This document shows positions 12,920-22,809 of a stretch of DNA of 64,000 nt, piece after piece. The notes under the pieces were generated by a model, which did no database searches, had not been told where the DNA came from, and worked only from the letters and a program-made list of their open reading frames with translations. The position numbers and the translations under genes were made by a program. Origin of the DNA: Streptococcus troglodytae. Its GTDB lineage: Bacteria; Bacillota; Bacilli; Lactobacillales; Streptococcaceae. How positions within the stretch are numbered: the first letter of the stretch is position 1; each line of letters opens with the position of its first letter. Location of the stretch: positions 1,860,001 to 1,924,000 of the forward strand of contig NZ_AP014612.1 in NCBI RefSeq assembly GCF_002355215.1, given 5' to 3'.

Positions 12920-13690
12920 TTAGACTTCTTCGCTGTATTCAAGACCGAGTTCTTCAGCGATTTGGGCATAACCTTCTTTTTCGAGTCGAGCTGCCAGCTC
13001 TGGTCCGCCAGATAATACAACACGACCATCCATCATAACATGAACAATATCTGGTGTGATGTAATTAAGCAGACGTTGGTAGTGGGTAATAATCATAGCA
13101 CCAAAGCCTTCACCACGCATGGCATTAACTCCCTTAGAAACGACCTTAAGGGCATCAATATCAAGACCAGAGTCAATTTCATCGAGAAGGGCAAATTTAG
13201 GCTCTAACATGAGAAGCTGGAGAATTTCATTACGTTTTTTCTCACCACCAGAAAAGCCTTCGTTAAGGTAGCGCTCTGCCATTTCTTCTTTCATACCCAG
13301 CAATTCCATTTTTTCATCCAGTTTCATGATGAAATCACGAACAGAAATCTTCTCATCATCTTTCTTACCAGCATTCATCGCTGCGCGAATAAATTCTGCA
13401 TTGGTGATGCCAGGAATTTCAGATGGGTATTGCATGGCAAGAAAAAGTCCTAAACGGGCTCGTTCATCCACTTCCATTTCCAAAATATTTTCACCATCAA
13501 GTAAAACCTCTCCTTGTGTGACTTCAAAGACAGGATTACCCATAATAGCTGCTGAAAGCGTTGATTTCCCAGTCCCATTTGGACCCATAATAGCTGCAAT
13601 TTCACCTGTTTTTAAGGTCAAATTGACACCCTTCAAAATTTCTTTATCTTCAATGGAGACATGAAGATCTTTTATTTCTAGTACAGACAT
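12920..13690 (-). CDS. sufC: Fe-S assembly ATPase SufC
   Basis: ABC-type ATPase that powers conformational changes of the SufBD scaffold in the cytosol; it is not a transporter. It has Walker A GPNGTGKS, signature FSGGEKKR, and a Walker B whose ALLDEIDSGLDIDALK sequence is diagnostic of SufC. At 256 aa it is full length. First gene of the operon, after AAAGGAG. Confidence 0.96.
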   Translation of the reverse strand: MSVLEIKDLHVSIEDKEILKGVNLTLKTGEIAAIMGPNGTGKSTLSAAIMGNPVFEVTQGEVLLDGENILEMEVDERARLGLFLAMQYPSEIPGITNAEFIRAAMNAGKKDDEKISVRDFIMKLDEKMELLGMKEEMAERYLNEGFSGGEKKRNEILQLLMLEPKFALLDEIDSGLDIDALKVVSKGVNAMRGEGFGAMIITHYQRLLNYITPDIVHVMMDGRVVLSGGPELAARLEKEGYAQIAEELGLEYSEEV

Positions 13691-13719
13691 TGTACACTCC
13701 TTTCATCTTATCATTATTC

Positions 13720-13725
13720 ATTATA
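13720..13725 (-). promoter_or_regulatory. Extended -10 box for the suf operon
   Basis: TGCTATAAT on the minus strand, about 30 bp before sufC. No clear -35 box is present at 17 bp. It directly abuts the terminator of the upstream rgpG gene. Confidence 0.5.
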
Positions 13726-13749
13726 GCAAAAAAAGTCCAATTGGACTTT
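13726..13749 (-). terminator. Terminator of mecA-rgpG
   Basis: Palindrome AAAGTCCAATTGGACTTT (13732-13749) followed on the minus strand by a T7 run. The T tract runs directly into the suf -10 box. Confidence 0.75.
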
Positions 13750-13764
13750 CTTCTTGTCTAAAAA

Positions 13765-14925
13765 TTATTTTTTCTTCTTGCGGCGATATTTAGCTACTAC
13801 TTCTTGACGATAATCACTATTGCCAATAAAAGCCAAAAGTTTGAAGAGCGGTGTTCTTTTAGGTCCCCAAAATTCTAAACCTTCGATGAAAATTTCCAAG
13901 GCAAAGGCAACACCAATCATAAGAAGGATACCTCCCAGACGACTGGATACATTTAAAAGCAGAGATACTAAAGAGAAGAACATGGCAATGCCATAGACGA
14001 CTAAAACAGCTCCACGATGAGTGAATCCCATAGCAAGCAATCTATGATGTAAGTGCATATTATCAGCTTCATAAAATTTCTGACCTGATAAGGTTCGTCT
14101 GATAATGGCAACTGTCGTATCGACAATAGGGACACCCAAAACAATAATAGGAGTAACAACAGCGACCGCAGTTGCATTTTTTAAACCCTGGAGAGACAGA
14201 ACCGAAATCATAAAACCAATAAACAAGGCTCCTGTATCACCAAGATAAATAATGGCAGGATGATAATTATAAGGGAAAAAACCAGCGATAGCAAAGATTA
14301 AAACAAAGATGGTAAAGGTTAAAAAGATATCCGTATCATAAAGAAAAAAATAAGATACTAAACCCATAGTGGTGAGACTAATGATTGAAACACCACTAAC
14401 CAAACCATCCAAACCATCAATCAGATTAACAGCATTGGTAATCGCTACAACCCACAAAATTGTTAAAAAGAAACTTAACAAAGGACTAAAATGGAGCATG
14501 GGACCACCAAAAGGAATCTTAAAACTATCAAATCGAAAGTCTGTAAAAATCCAAATAATAACAGCACCAAGCAAAGTCCCTAAGAATTTTAGTTTAGCTG
14601 ACAGTTCATAAACATCATCAATAAAACCTGTCAAGGCAATCACTAAGGCACCAAGAACAACTGGTAAGATATATTCAAAATAAGATTTTCCCCCGATTTG
14701 TGTTTTTAAAATCATGGGCATGAGAACTAGTGTTGCAATCACAAATGAAATAACAATGGCTAATCCTCCTGCACTGGGCATAGGGACTTTATTAATCCGT
14801 CTCGCATTAGGATTATCGACTGCACCCACTCTAAAAGCGAAAAATCTAACTAAAGGAGTTAAAACAAGTGAAATCAAAAGTGTCCCAATGAGTACAAGAA
14901 CAAATTTTAAGGTAATTGGCATCAT
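13765..14925 (-). CDS. rgpG: UDP-GlcNAc:undecaprenyl-phosphate GlcNAc-1-phosphate transferase RgpG
   Basis: Polytopic membrane enzyme of the MraY/WecA/TagO family that starts rhamnose-glucose polysaccharide synthesis by loading GlcNAc-1-P onto undecaprenyl phosphate. About ten hydrophobic segments are visible. Family motifs include PSAGGLAI, VNLIDGLDGL, YLGDTGALFIGF and DNMHLHHRLL. The C-terminus is strongly basic. It starts 5 bp after the mecA stop, so the two are probably co-transcribed and end at the 13732 hairpin. Confidence 0.92.
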   Translation of the reverse strand: MMPITLKFVLVLIGTLLISLVLTPLVRFFAFRVGAVDNPNARRINKVPMPSAGGLAIVISFVIATLVLMPMILKTQIGGKSYFEYILPVVLGALVIALTGFIDDVYELSAKLKFLGTLLGAVIIWIFTDFRFDSFKIPFGGPMLHFSPLLSFFLTILWVVAITNAVNLIDGLDGLVSGVSIISLTTMGLVSYFFLYDTDIFLTFTIFVLIFAIAGFFPYNYHPAIIYLGDTGALFIGFMISVLSLQGLKNATAVAVVTPIIVLGVPIVDTTVAIIRRTLSGQKFYEADNMHLHHRLLAMGFTHRGAVLVVYGIAMFFSLVSLLLNVSSRLGGILLMIGVAFALEIFIEGLEFWGPKRTPLFKLLAFIGNSDYRQEVVAKYRRKKKK

Positions 14926-14930
14926 CTAAC

Positions 14931-15653
14931 TCATCCAATCATCTGTAATTCTTGCAGAGCATCTGCCCTAATAAGCTGAATGCCATGTTCTAATAGATAA
15001 GCACGTGTCTTTGTTCCTCTACCAGCATGCTCCAACATTCTTGCAAACATAAGATCAGCATAATAATCAGGTTTATCTTTGAGATTAAGCAGAACAGTCA
15101 TGTGATAAGCGTCAGACTCCTTAAAAAGTTCTGAAGCCTCTACATCATAGTCAACTGTCTTGGCAAAACTTATGGCTTGCTGAATATTAGGAAAGTCCAG
15201 CACAAAGTGAACGTAGTCCCTCTTTTCCTTAGTTTCACCTTGTTCTTGCTGAGTCTTCTCTTCTTCTCTTTTCTCAATTTCAGCCAATTTATCCAGAGCT
15301 GCAGCATCCCCCTTTTCACGCATGGTTTCCTCCAAGGTCTTAAAGAAATCCTCTGGGGACATTTTTGAAATATCATCAAAATCAGACAAATCCTCTAAAT
15401 TAAGATTTTTATTGATTTCTGATTTAGTGACAAAAACATCAATGCGATCATTCCTTGGTGTTACGCGAAAGCTCAGCATTCCACTGTCCTTGAAATTTTC
15501 AGGCAGGTCCAGCTCATCCATAACAGTATAGAAAAATTCTTCCGTTTTTTCCTGCGGAATCAAGAAATCTTTTAATTCCATACCTCTTTCTTCTAAATCT
15601 TCCATACTGATGGTAATTTTTAGCGTTGTTTCGCTGATTTGTTTCATTTCCAT
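14931..15653 (-). CDS. mecA: Adaptor protein MecA
   Basis: Adaptor that delivers substrates (in streptococci including the competence sigma factor ComX) to the ClpC ATPase. The 240-aa protein begins with the typical [20 protein letters not shown] and has a Lys/Glu-rich linker at about residues 100-140. The C-terminal MecA domain holds [14 protein letters not shown]. clpC is also in this window, at 61.5 kb. It has its own promoter at 15683-15711. Confidence 0.93.
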   Translation of the reverse strand: MEMKQISETTLKITISMEDLEERGMELKDFLIPQEKTEEFFYTVMDELDLPENFKDSGMLSFRVTPRNDRIDVFVTKSEINKNLNLEDLSDFDDISKMSPEDFFKTLEETMREKGDAAALDKLAEIEKREEEKTQQEQGETKEKRDYVHFVLDFPNIQQAISFAKTVDYDVEASELFKESDAYHMTVLLNLKDKPDYYADLMFARMLEHAGRGTKTRAYLLEHGIQLIRADALQELQMIG

Positions 15654-15682
15654 AGTCTTTACCTCATACGAGTAGTCATTTC

Positions 15683-15711
15683 ATTATACAAGAAAAGCCC
15701 ATTTTTTTCAA
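15683..15711 (-). promoter_or_regulatory. mecA promoter
   Basis: TTGAAA (15706-15711), 17-bp spacer and TATAAT (15683-15688) on the minus strand, about 30 bp before the start codon. This is close to the sigma-A consensus. Confidence 0.8.
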
Positions 15712-15743
15712 TTTTAGAGCAGGGAAAAATGACAAGCAAATTT

Positions 15744-16586
15744 TCAACCAAATAAGACCTTCATTAAGCCGTAAAATAAAAGAAGTATCCCTAAACCGAT
15801 ACGGTATTTCCCAAAGAAAGTAAAATCATGGTTTTTAACGTAATCTGTTAAGAAGCGAATAACGTAAAGGCTGACTGCAAAGGCAACTAACATAGCCACC
15901 AGTAAAATGAAAAGTTGACTGCCAGTTAGAATTGTTCCCGATACAATAAATTTAAGCACCTTTACAAGGCTAGCACCAAACATAATCGGTATTCCGAGAA
16001 AGAAAGTGAATTCCGTTGCGACTTGCCGACTGGTTCCCAGCAAAATACCACCTAAAATAGTTGCACCTGATCGGCTTGTTCCCGGAATTAATGACAGCAC
16101 CTGAAACAGACCAATGAAAAAGGCTGTTTTATAAGGCAAACTTACCAAATGAGTTACCTGCGGTTCAACACCTTGATGGCGTCTTTCAACGTAGATAAAG
16201 GCAATACCATAAAGAATCAGCATCAAAGCAACGCTAAAGAAATTTTGGAAATGTGCATCCAGCCAGTCATCAAATATGAGGCCAATCACAGCTGCTGGCA
16301 AAGCTGATAAAATAACCTTTGCCCAAAGCTGCCAAGTAATCTGCACTTCACGCGCTGTTTTACCGCTTTTAAAAGGATTTAAACGATCAAAATAAATAAC
16401 AACAACCGCTAAAATAGCACCGAGCTGTATCACCACATTAAACATATTGGTAAAAGCTGCATTGGCATTATTAAAGTGAATAAATTCTTCCACTAAAATC
16501 AAATGCCCAGTACTTGAGATAGGAAGCCACTCGGTAATCCCCTCCACAATCCCAAAAATAATAGCCTTAATGATTTCAAAAAACAA
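15744..16586 (-). CDS. uppP: Undecaprenyl-diphosphatase UppP (BacA)
   Basis: Membrane phosphatase that recycles undecaprenyl pyrophosphate for cell-wall synthesis; overexpression gives bacitracin tolerance in many species. The two family motifs are present: [14 protein letters not shown] near the N-terminus and PGTSRSGAT centrally. About eight membrane helices, 280 aa. The start codon is TTG, 7 nt after GGGAG; no ATG is available at a plausible place. Downstream of the DUF2207 gene by 66 bp. Confidence 0.93.
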   Translation of the reverse strand: MFFEIIKAIIFGIVEGITEWLPISSTGHLILVEEFIHFNNANAAFTNMFNVVIQLGAILAVVVIYFDRLNPFKSGKTAREVQITWQLWAKVILSALPAAVIGLIFDDWLDAHFQNFFSVALMLILYGIAFIYVERRHQGVEPQVTHLVSLPYKTAFFIGLFQVLSLIPGTSRSGATILGGILLGTSRQVATEFTFFLGIPIMFGASLVKVLKFIVSGTILTGSQLFILLVAMLVAFAVSLYVIRFLTDYVKNHDFTFFGKYRIGLGILLLFYGLMKVLFG

Positions 16587-16652
16587 TATCTTTTCTCCCT
16601 TTTATTTACTTCATATGAGTCATAACTGACTCTATTTGACTTGTTTACTAAA

Positions 16653-18554
16653 TTAGAAGGCTCCGCCGCCTCCACCGCCTCCGCCTCCGGAGAAACCACC
16701 GCCACCTGAGCTGCCAGATGATACCGAAAAGTTTGAAGCACTCGTAGCAGTTGAGGTATAGGTTGATAAATCTGCGGTTGACCGTCCCACATAGTAACTC
16801 GGGTTGATCTCAAGATAAGCATTCATTTGTGAGTTCTGCAAATGAATATTGTTAACTTTCAAATAATTTTGAACACGTTCAGCATATCCGTAAAGGGTGG
16901 CATAGACCAAAATGCGATTCCAGATAATAACCCCTTCAAGTTCGACATCATCAAATTTCTTAATGTCACGAATCATATTCTCAAAAGAATCCCAACCCTG
17001 TTTGATAGTAAGACCTTCTTGCGTAAGAAGACTTGAAACACTATAATAATCATCTTTTCGACGATAAAAAATCAAAAAAAGACTGGCTACAATAAGCAAT
17101 AGCAGATTGGTCCCAAGCCCCAGCCAATAACCCTTGATAAGAGCAAAAGCTCCTACAAAAAAGGCAAACAGCAAGGCAGCTGAAGCAAAGAAATAAACCA
17201 AAATAAGCTGAGTCTTTTCTTCGTCCGTTCTCTCGCGATGAATATCACTCAAACTCAAAGCCCTTATTTTATTTTTAACAGCCTTATCTAACTTCTCCAT
17301 GCGATTTTCAAACAAATGGAGAATCTCACCACCCCGTCTGCGAATTTCTGTCTCATTGCTGCCCTTGAAAATGCTTTTGTCAATTTTATAATCAGCAAAA
17401 GCACCATCAATAGGCATGGTCTTTTTATTATCACCATAAACAAAAATAAGAAAATTTTTTTCATAATTTTCTACTCTATTCCAATCAGGAACAAAAAAAG
17501 ATTTATGATCATCTGCAATGACTAATTTCCCTTGATCAATCAAGTCTAAGAGGCTAGCTTGAATCAGCTCTTTAAAACCTAAATCATATCGCTTCCGTTT
17601 AGTTTTCAAAGGAGATAACTCTTGAATTTCTAAATCATAAACATAACGAGAAAGAATCAAAGGGGATAAGTCAGCCGGCGGACTGAATAAATGCATATGT
17701 CTTGCTGCTTTTCTCTGTCCCAATACCACTTTCCAAGTCGCATAAAGAACAGTAGAAATAAGGATAAGGATGGCGCTAACCATTGGAAACAGCCAGCCGA
17801 CTAAAAGAGGATAAAATTTCTGACGTATGGCAATTTTAGATTCAAGAGCTTGAAACTTTGATAATCTCTTGCTTGACTTGTCGGTGGCAACAGCAAAATC
17901 CGAACGATCCCAATAAGCATGTAGTTCCAACTTTTTATTCTTGCCAAGACCCTCAATATTAACTTCATAGTTTCCATTTTTTTGAGTGACTTTAGGCTGC
18001 TTTTTAAAGTAGCCTGTATGAGCATGGAACCTGCTTACAGCCAGCAAATTTGAAGGTCCCTTAACCGTCAGGACGACCTTATCTAAAGGAGCATCCCAAT
18101 CACTGATTGGTGTCCAATTAAGTTCAGCAATATCAGAATAAATAGTTGTGACATGGTGAAGTTTCCACTTTAAAGAAAGGACAACACGATCACCGCTATG
18201 TCCACCATTATAGACTTTAGCGCGATAACCGTCTGATAGCTGTTCTATTTTGGTCTTTATCGGGCGTTTTATCAATTTTCCCTGCTTATTAACCTCATAG
18301 GCTTTCACTTCAGGATGGCTATTAATTTTAAATCCCTTAGGTACATTCCCTGCTGAACCCAAGGTAACGTATTGGCCATTATAGGATGAAGCAAAATCAT
18401 AAACAAGATCCTGTTGAAAAGTCGCTGTATTATCTTTATTAAGTGTCAGCTTTCCCCAATAAAGTCTGATATTATAATCAACATCCTTAGCTGAAACAAG
18501 GCTAGTCGTTATCAAAGATAAACAGGTTGCTAAAAAAAGCAGTAATTTCTTCAT
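16653..18554 (-). CDS. DUF2207 family membrane protein with glycine-rich tail
   Basis: A 633-aa protein of unknown function. It has a signal peptide (residues 1-22, ending VSAKD), then an extracellular DUF2207-type beta domain (about 25-225). A membrane helix follows (about 245-270), then a cytoplasmic region, two membrane helices (about 450-500) and a second cytoplasmic domain. The C-terminus is almost entirely Ser and Gly and ends GGGGGAF. The family assignment comes from this architecture; no enzymatic motif is evident. Confidence 0.85.
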   Translation of the reverse strand: MKKLLLFLATCLSLITTSLVSAKDVDYNIRLYWGKLTLNKDNTATFQQDLVYDFASSYNGQYVTLGSAGNVPKGFKINSHPEVKAYEVNKQGKLIKRPIKTKIEQLSDGYRAKVYNGGHSGDRVVLSLKWKLHHVTTIYSDIAELNWTPISDWDAPLDKVVLTVKGPSNLLAVSRFHAHTGYFKKQPKVTQKNGNYEVNIEGLGKNKKLELHAYWDRSDFAVATDKSSKRLSKFQALESKIAIRQKFYPLLVGWLFPMVSAILILISTVLYATWKVVLGQRKAARHMHLFSPPADLSPLILSRYVYDLEIQELSPLKTKRKRYDLGFKELIQASLLDLIDQGKLVIADDHKSFFVPDWNRVENYEKNFLIFVYGDNKKTMPIDGAFADYKIDKSIFKGSNETEIRRRGGEILHLFENRMEKLDKAVKNKIRALSLSDIHRERTDEEKTQLILVYFFASAALLFAFFVGAFALIKGYWLGLGTNLLLLIVASLFLIFYRRKDDYYSVSSLLTQEGLTIKQGWDSFENMIRDIKKFDDVELEGVIIWNRILVYATLYGYAERVQNYLKVNNIHLQNSQMNAYLEINPSYYVGRSTADLSTYTSTATSASNFSVSSGSSGGGGFSGGGGGGGGGAF

Positions 18555-18643
18555 TTATAAACCTCAGTAATATCAAGAATTCTTTTTCTTATTTTATCAT
18601 AAAACCCAGTCAAAGATAAACCTTCTATTTTCAGATAGTGATA

Positions 18644-18672
18644 TTGAAATACGCTACTTTTTGCTGTAAAAT
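18644..18672 (+). promoter_or_regulatory. Promoter of the glutamine-type ABC transporter
   Basis: TTGAAA (18644-18649), 17-bp spacer, TAAAAT (18667-18672), with an AGGAG ribosome site and ATG about 35 bp further on. Confidence 0.75.
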
Positions 18673-18707
18673 GATAAAGTAAAAAATTTTATACAGGAGT
18701 CTTCTGA

Positions 18708-20261
18708 ATGAAAAAGACAATTTTGAGCTGTCTGGCTGCCTTTTTCATGCTGTTTATTGGTGTGACAAATGCTCAGGCAGACAACTACCTACGTGTTGGA
18801 ATGGAAGCAGCCTATGCGCCTTTCAACTGGACCCAAGACAATAGCAACAATGGGGCTGTCCCTATTGAAGGAACAAAGCAATACGCAAACGGCTACGATG
18901 TTCAAACAGCTAAAAAAATTGCTAAAGCTCTGGGCAAAAAACCACTCATTGTTAAAACAAAATGGGAAGGACTTGTACCAGCCCTAACATCCGGCAAAAT
19001 TGACCTGATTATTGCTGGAATGAGTCCAACCAAAGAACGAAAAAAAGAAATTGCCTTTTCTAACAGCTACTATACTAGCGAGCCTGTTCTTGTTGTACGC
19101 AAAGACAGTAAATATGCTAAAGCCAAAAATCTCAATGACTTCTCAGGCGCAAAGGTGACCTCCCAACAAGGTGTTTATCTCTATAATTTGATTAATCAGA
19201 TTCCTAAAGTATCTCGGGAAACAGCTATGGGAGATTTTTCACAAATGCGGCAAGCCTTAGCTTCCAATGTTATTGATGCCTATGTTTCAGAACGCCCTGA
19301 AGCCCTGTCATCTACTAAGGCAAATGCTAACTTTAAAATGGTCTCTTTAAAAAACGGCTTCAAAGTTAGTGAATCCGATGTGGCTATTGCTGTTGGCATG
19401 CGCAAAGGCGACCCTCGGATAGAACAAGTCAATGCTGCTTTGGCTCACTTTCCCTTAAAAGATCAAATTGCTCTAATGGATAAGATTATTCCTTTGCAAC
19501 CTAGCCAAAATGAAACTGATAAGACTAAAACTAAAACGAGCTTTTTCAATCAAGTCAGCAAAATTATCCAAAATAACTGGAAAGCTCTCCTCCGCGGGAC
19601 AGGTGTTACTTTACTCATTTCAATTATTGGTACGATTGCTGGATTGATTATCGGCCTTCTTATTGGTGTTTATCGTACTGCTCCAAAAGCGTCCAATCTC
19701 ATCTTAGCTTGGTTACAAAAAATTTTTGGATGGTTACTCACAGTTTATATTGAAGTCTTCCGAGGAACACCTATGATTGTACAAGCCATGGTGATATACT
19801 ACGGAACGGCTCAAGCTTTTGGAGTCTCTCTTGATCGTACACTGGCTGCTATCTTTATTGTTTCTATTAATACAGGTGCTTATATGAGTGAAATCGTTCG
19901 TGGCGGTATCTTCGCCGTTGACAAAGGACAGTTTGAAGCAGCAACAGCACTTGGCTTCACTCACAGACAAACCATGAGAAAGATTGTTCTTCCACAAGTT
20001 GTCCGCAATATTCTCCCTGCGACAGGTAATGAATTTGTCATTAATATCAAGGATACCTCTGTTTTGAATGTCATTTCTGTTGTGGAACTCTATTTCTCAG
20101 GTAATACCGTTGCAACCCAAACTTATCAATATTTCCAAACCTTCTTTATTATCGCTGTTATCTACTTTATTTTAACCTTTACAGTGACACGTATTCTCCG
20201 TTTGATTGAAAGAAAAATGGACCAAGACAATTACACTAAAATTGAAGGAGAAACACACTAA
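18708..20261 (+). CDS. Amino-acid ABC transporter, fused substrate-binding and permease protein (GlnP-type)
   Basis: Single polypeptide that both binds and translocates a polar amino acid, probably glutamine or glutamate. Signal peptide at residues 1-24. A SBP_bac_3 binding domain follows (about 27-262; [29 protein letters not shown]). The permease domain (about 290-510) has five helices and the EAA loop [20 protein letters not shown]. This fusion is typical of streptococcal and lactococcal GlnPQ. The TAA stop overlaps the next gene's ATG (TAATG). Confidence 0.92.
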   Translation: MKKTILSCLAAFFMLFIGVTNAQADNYLRVGMEAAYAPFNWTQDNSNNGAVPIEGTKQYANGYDVQTAKKIAKALGKKPLIVKTKWEGLVPALTSGKIDLIIAGMSPTKERKKEIAFSNSYYTSEPVLVVRKDSKYAKAKNLNDFSGAKVTSQQGVYLYNLINQIPKVSRETAMGDFSQMRQALASNVIDAYVSERPEALSSTKANANFKMVSLKNGFKVSESDVAIAVGMRKGDPRIEQVNAALAHFPLKDQIALMDKIIPLQPSQNETDKTKTKTSFFNQVSKIIQNNWKALLRGTGVTLLISIIGTIAGLIIGLLIGVYRTAPKASNLILAWLQKIFGWLLTVYIEVFRGTPMIVQAMVIYYGTAQAFGVSLDRTLAAIFIVSINTGAYMSEIVRGGIFAVDKGQFEAATALGFTHRQTMRKIVLPQVVRNILPATGNEFVINIKDTSVLNVISVVELYFSGNTVATQTYQYFQTFFIIAVIYFILTFTVTRILRLIERKMDQDNYTKIEGETH

Positions 20262-21001
20262 TGACTGATACTATTTTAGAAATTAACCATTTAAAAAAAT
20301 CCTTCGGAAAAAATGAAGTTCTCAAAGACATTTCTCTAACAGTCAAAAAGGGAGAAGTCATTTCCATTATTGGTTCCTCAGGTTCTGGTAAATCAACATT
20401 TTTACGCTCTATTAACCTCCTTGAAAAACCTACTGGCGGTAAGATTCTCTATCGCGGACAAAATGTGCTTGAAAAAAATTATGACTTAACCAAATATCGT
20501 GAGAATTTAGGGATGGTGTTCCAATCTTTCAATCTCTTCAACAATCTTAATGTTCTTGAAAATGCCATAGTTGCCCAAACAACCGTCCTCAAGCGCAATC
20601 GTACAGAAGCAGAAAAAATCGCTAAAGACAACCTCAACAAAGTTGGTATGACTGAACAGTATTGGAAGGCAAAACCCAGTCAGCTTTCAGGCGGGCAAAA
20701 ACAGCGGGTTGCTATCGCGCGTGCCCTGTCCGTAAATCCAGAGGCCATTCTCTTTGACGAACCGACATCTGCTCTTGATCCTGAAATGGTCGGTGAAGTT
20801 TTAAAAACAATCAAAGATCTAGCCAAATCAGGCCTGACTATGCTGATTGTTACTCACGAAATGGACTTCGCCCGCGATGTATCAGACCGCGTTATCTTTA
20901 TGGATCAAGGTGTCATTGCAGAAAGCGGAAAACCTAAACAAATCTTTGAAAATCCTCAAGAAGAACGCACTAAAGTTTTCTTACAGCGTTTTTTGAAGTA
21001 A
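20261..21001 (+). CDS. Amino-acid ABC transporter ATP-binding protein (GlnQ-type)
   Basis: Cytoplasmic ATPase partner of the fused permease encoded immediately before it. Walker A GSSGSGKS, signature LSGGQKQR, Walker [13 protein letters not shown] and switch His in TVTHEMDF-like IVTHEMDF. Its 246 aa are typical of polar amino-acid transporter ATPases. One-base overlap with the upstream gene implies coupling. Confidence 0.94.
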   Translation: MTDTILEINHLKKSFGKNEVLKDISLTVKKGEVISIIGSSGSGKSTFLRSINLLEKPTGGKILYRGQNVLEKNYDLTKYRENLGMVFQSFNLFNNLNVLENAIVAQTTVLKRNRTEAEKIAKDNLNKVGMTEQYWKAKPSQLSGGQKQRVAIARALSVNPEAILFDEPTSALDPEMVGEVLKTIKDLAKSGLTMLIVTHEMDFARDVSDRVIFMDQGVIAESGKPKQIFENPQEERTKVFLQRFLK

Positions 21002-21011
21002 ACTTATCTAA

Positions 21012-21041
21012 AATCTGCTAGGCAAACTTAGCAGGTTTTTT
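21012..21041 (+). terminator. Terminator after the GlnPQ-type operon
   Basis: An 11-bp stem with two G-T pairs (ATCTGCTA/TAGCAGGT core), a CAAA loop and a T6 run, about 10 bp after the stop codon. Confidence 0.8.
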
Positions 21042-21301
21042 AGTTTTACAACTTTCGCCGTAATAATTAAGAAACTGCCTTATTAAATAGACATCATCAA
21101 CCAGCTGTTGAAACACATAATAACCCACTTAAAGAAAGATTAAGATTATATCTTTATAATCATAGTCAAGCAAATTCAAACGAAATATACCAAAGTCAAA
21201 AGAAAAGACTTAATGGGTTTCATTTGAATTGATACTCTTTAAGATAGGAACAAACTTTTCTTTAGTGAGTATTAACGGAGAATCAAAAAGGAGGTCTAAC
21301 T

Positions 21302-21891
21302 ATGATAACTTCACAAAAAAATGGATTGCAAAATTTACCTCTTTTCTTTTTTCCTTTGTGATATCAAAATGGATTTACGATCACTTTCTCATTTCTTATG
21401 CTCACTACATTTCTAACTATGGTATGAGTTTTGCTTTGAGACTTAATATCATCATTACTCTTATCTTAACTTATTTTACTTTTGTTTTTCTAAAGTTTTG
21501 CCAGACACAGCAAATCCGAAACACAAGCATCATGATCTGTTACTTAATTTACATTTTGATGCTCATTTATGTTATCTTTCTAAAAGACATTGGTGCTCAA
21601 GGACTCTCGCTTAATCCTCTTTCCTTTATTACCGACATAGCTAATGGCAGTAAATTTGTCCCCGTCATGAATCTACTTATGTTCATCCCCTTAGGTCTTC
21701 TGTTTCCTCTGTCAAAAACCAATTTATCTTTCTCTTTGTTGGGACTTTTATTAATAGAAAGTTGTCAATATATGTTTCATTTGGGAACACTTGATTTGGG
21801 TGATGTCACCTTAAACCTTCTTAGCATTGCTATTGGTAATACCTTTCATTTCCAGTTACAAAAATGGATAAAAAATTATAGAAGCAATTAA
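21302..21891 (+). CDS. VanZ-like family membrane protein, frameshifted as read
   Basis: Membrane protein with four or five hydrophobic segments and the VanZ-like motif NPLSFITDIANGSKFVPVMNLLMFIP-type core, plus GDVTLNLLSIAIG near the end. Function unknown; VanZ itself affects teicoplanin resistance. The only good start, ATG at 21302 after AAAGGAGG, is in a different frame and stops after 19 codons. One extra A in the A7 run at 21315-21321 would join it to the long frame and give about 196 aa. The uninterrupted frame otherwise begins at a TTG (21229) without a ribosome site. Probably a sequencing contraction. Confidence 0.75.
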
Positions 21892-22002
21892 ATTTAAGAA
21901 AATTCTGTTTTTAAAATACTACAAGAGTAAGAAGAGCTATTATCGCCTTACTCTTGTATTTTTGTTTCGTTTAAAAATTTTTGTAAAATGAGTTAATTTT
22001 TC

Positions 22003-22031
22003 TTGACAAGTGAGTGAACACTTACTATAAT
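22003..22031 (+). promoter_or_regulatory. Promoter of the ABC exporter-TetR operon
   Basis: Consensus TTGACA (22003-22008), exactly 17 bp, consensus TATAAT (22026-22031). The spacer is occupied by an operator-like 16-mer. Confidence 0.85.
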
Positions 22032-22062
22032 GAGTTAAGTGCATAAGTAAGCACTCACTCAC
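22010..22062 (+). promoter_or_regulatory. Pair of candidate TetR operators
   Basis: Two related 16-mers in inverted orientation: GTGAGTGAACACTTAC at 22010-22025 inside the promoter spacer, and GTGAGTGAGTGCTTAC (minus-strand reading) at 22047-22062 just after the expected transcription start. They match at 13 of 16 positions. The TetR gene at the end of the operon is the obvious candidate ligand-responsive repressor. Confidence 0.65.
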
Positions 22063-22086
22063 TTTATTTTTTAGAAAGAAGTCTTT

Positions 22087-22809
22087 ATGGAAAAATTGCT
22101 AGATTTACAAGCTATTCGAAAAAATTTTGGTCATCAAGTTGTCCTTAACAATATTAATTTCAGTTTAGCTGCTGGTGAAATTGTTGGTTTGATTGGTCCG
22201 TCAGGTGCCGGAAAATCAACCATGATAAAAACCATGCTTGGTATGGAAAAGGCAGATGAAGGGGATGCACTCGTTTTCAACCATCATATGCCAAATCGAC
22301 ATATTTTGGGAGAAATCGGCTATATGGCACAATCCGATGCGCTTTACGAAACACTTTCTGGTTTGGAAAATATGGCATTTTTTGCCCAAATGAAGGGCTT
22401 AACTAGAATAGAGATTCCCCAAGCCATTGACCATGCTGCCCAAGTTGTTGATTTGTCTGAGCACCTTAATAAGTCAGTTGCAGGTTATTCTGGAGGAATG
22501 AAGCGCCGTCTATCTTTAGCCATTGCCCTTCTAGGAAATCCCAGACTCCTTATCCTTGACGAACCAACTGTTGGGATTGATCCCGCATTGCGCCGCAAGG
22601 TCTGGAAAGAGCTACGCCAATTAAAAAAAGATGGTGTTGGTATTTTAGTTACAACACACGTTATGGATGAAGCCGAATTAACGGATAAGGTTGGTTTATT
22701 ATTGGATGGCAAAATTATGGCCTTTGATAGTCCTGCCAATTTAAAATCTACTTATGCTGTTGATACTATTGAAGATGTTTTCTTGAAGGCAGAAGGAGAA
22801 TTACGATGA
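22087..22809 (+). CDS. ABC-2 type exporter ATP-binding protein
   Basis: Cytoplasmic ATPase of a drug- or lipid-type exporter. Walker A GPSGAGKS, signature YSGGMKRR, Walker B LLILDEPTVGID, switch TTHVMDEA. The VMDEAE form and 240-aa length place it with multidrug/daunorubicin-type ATPases. It is the first gene of a three-gene operon, and its stop overlaps the permease start by 4 bp (ATGA). Confidence 0.92.
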   Translation: MEKLLDLQAIRKNFGHQVVLNNINFSLAAGEIVGLIGPSGAGKSTMIKTMLGMEKADEGDALVFNHHMPNRHILGEIGYMAQSDALYETLSGLENMAFFAQMKGLTRIEIPQAIDHAAQVVDLSEHLNKSVAGYSGGMKRRLSLAIALLGNPRLLILDEPTVGIDPALRRKVWKELRQLKKDGVGILVTTHVMDEAELTDKVGLLLDGKIMAFDSPANLKSTYAVDTIEDVFLKAEGELR

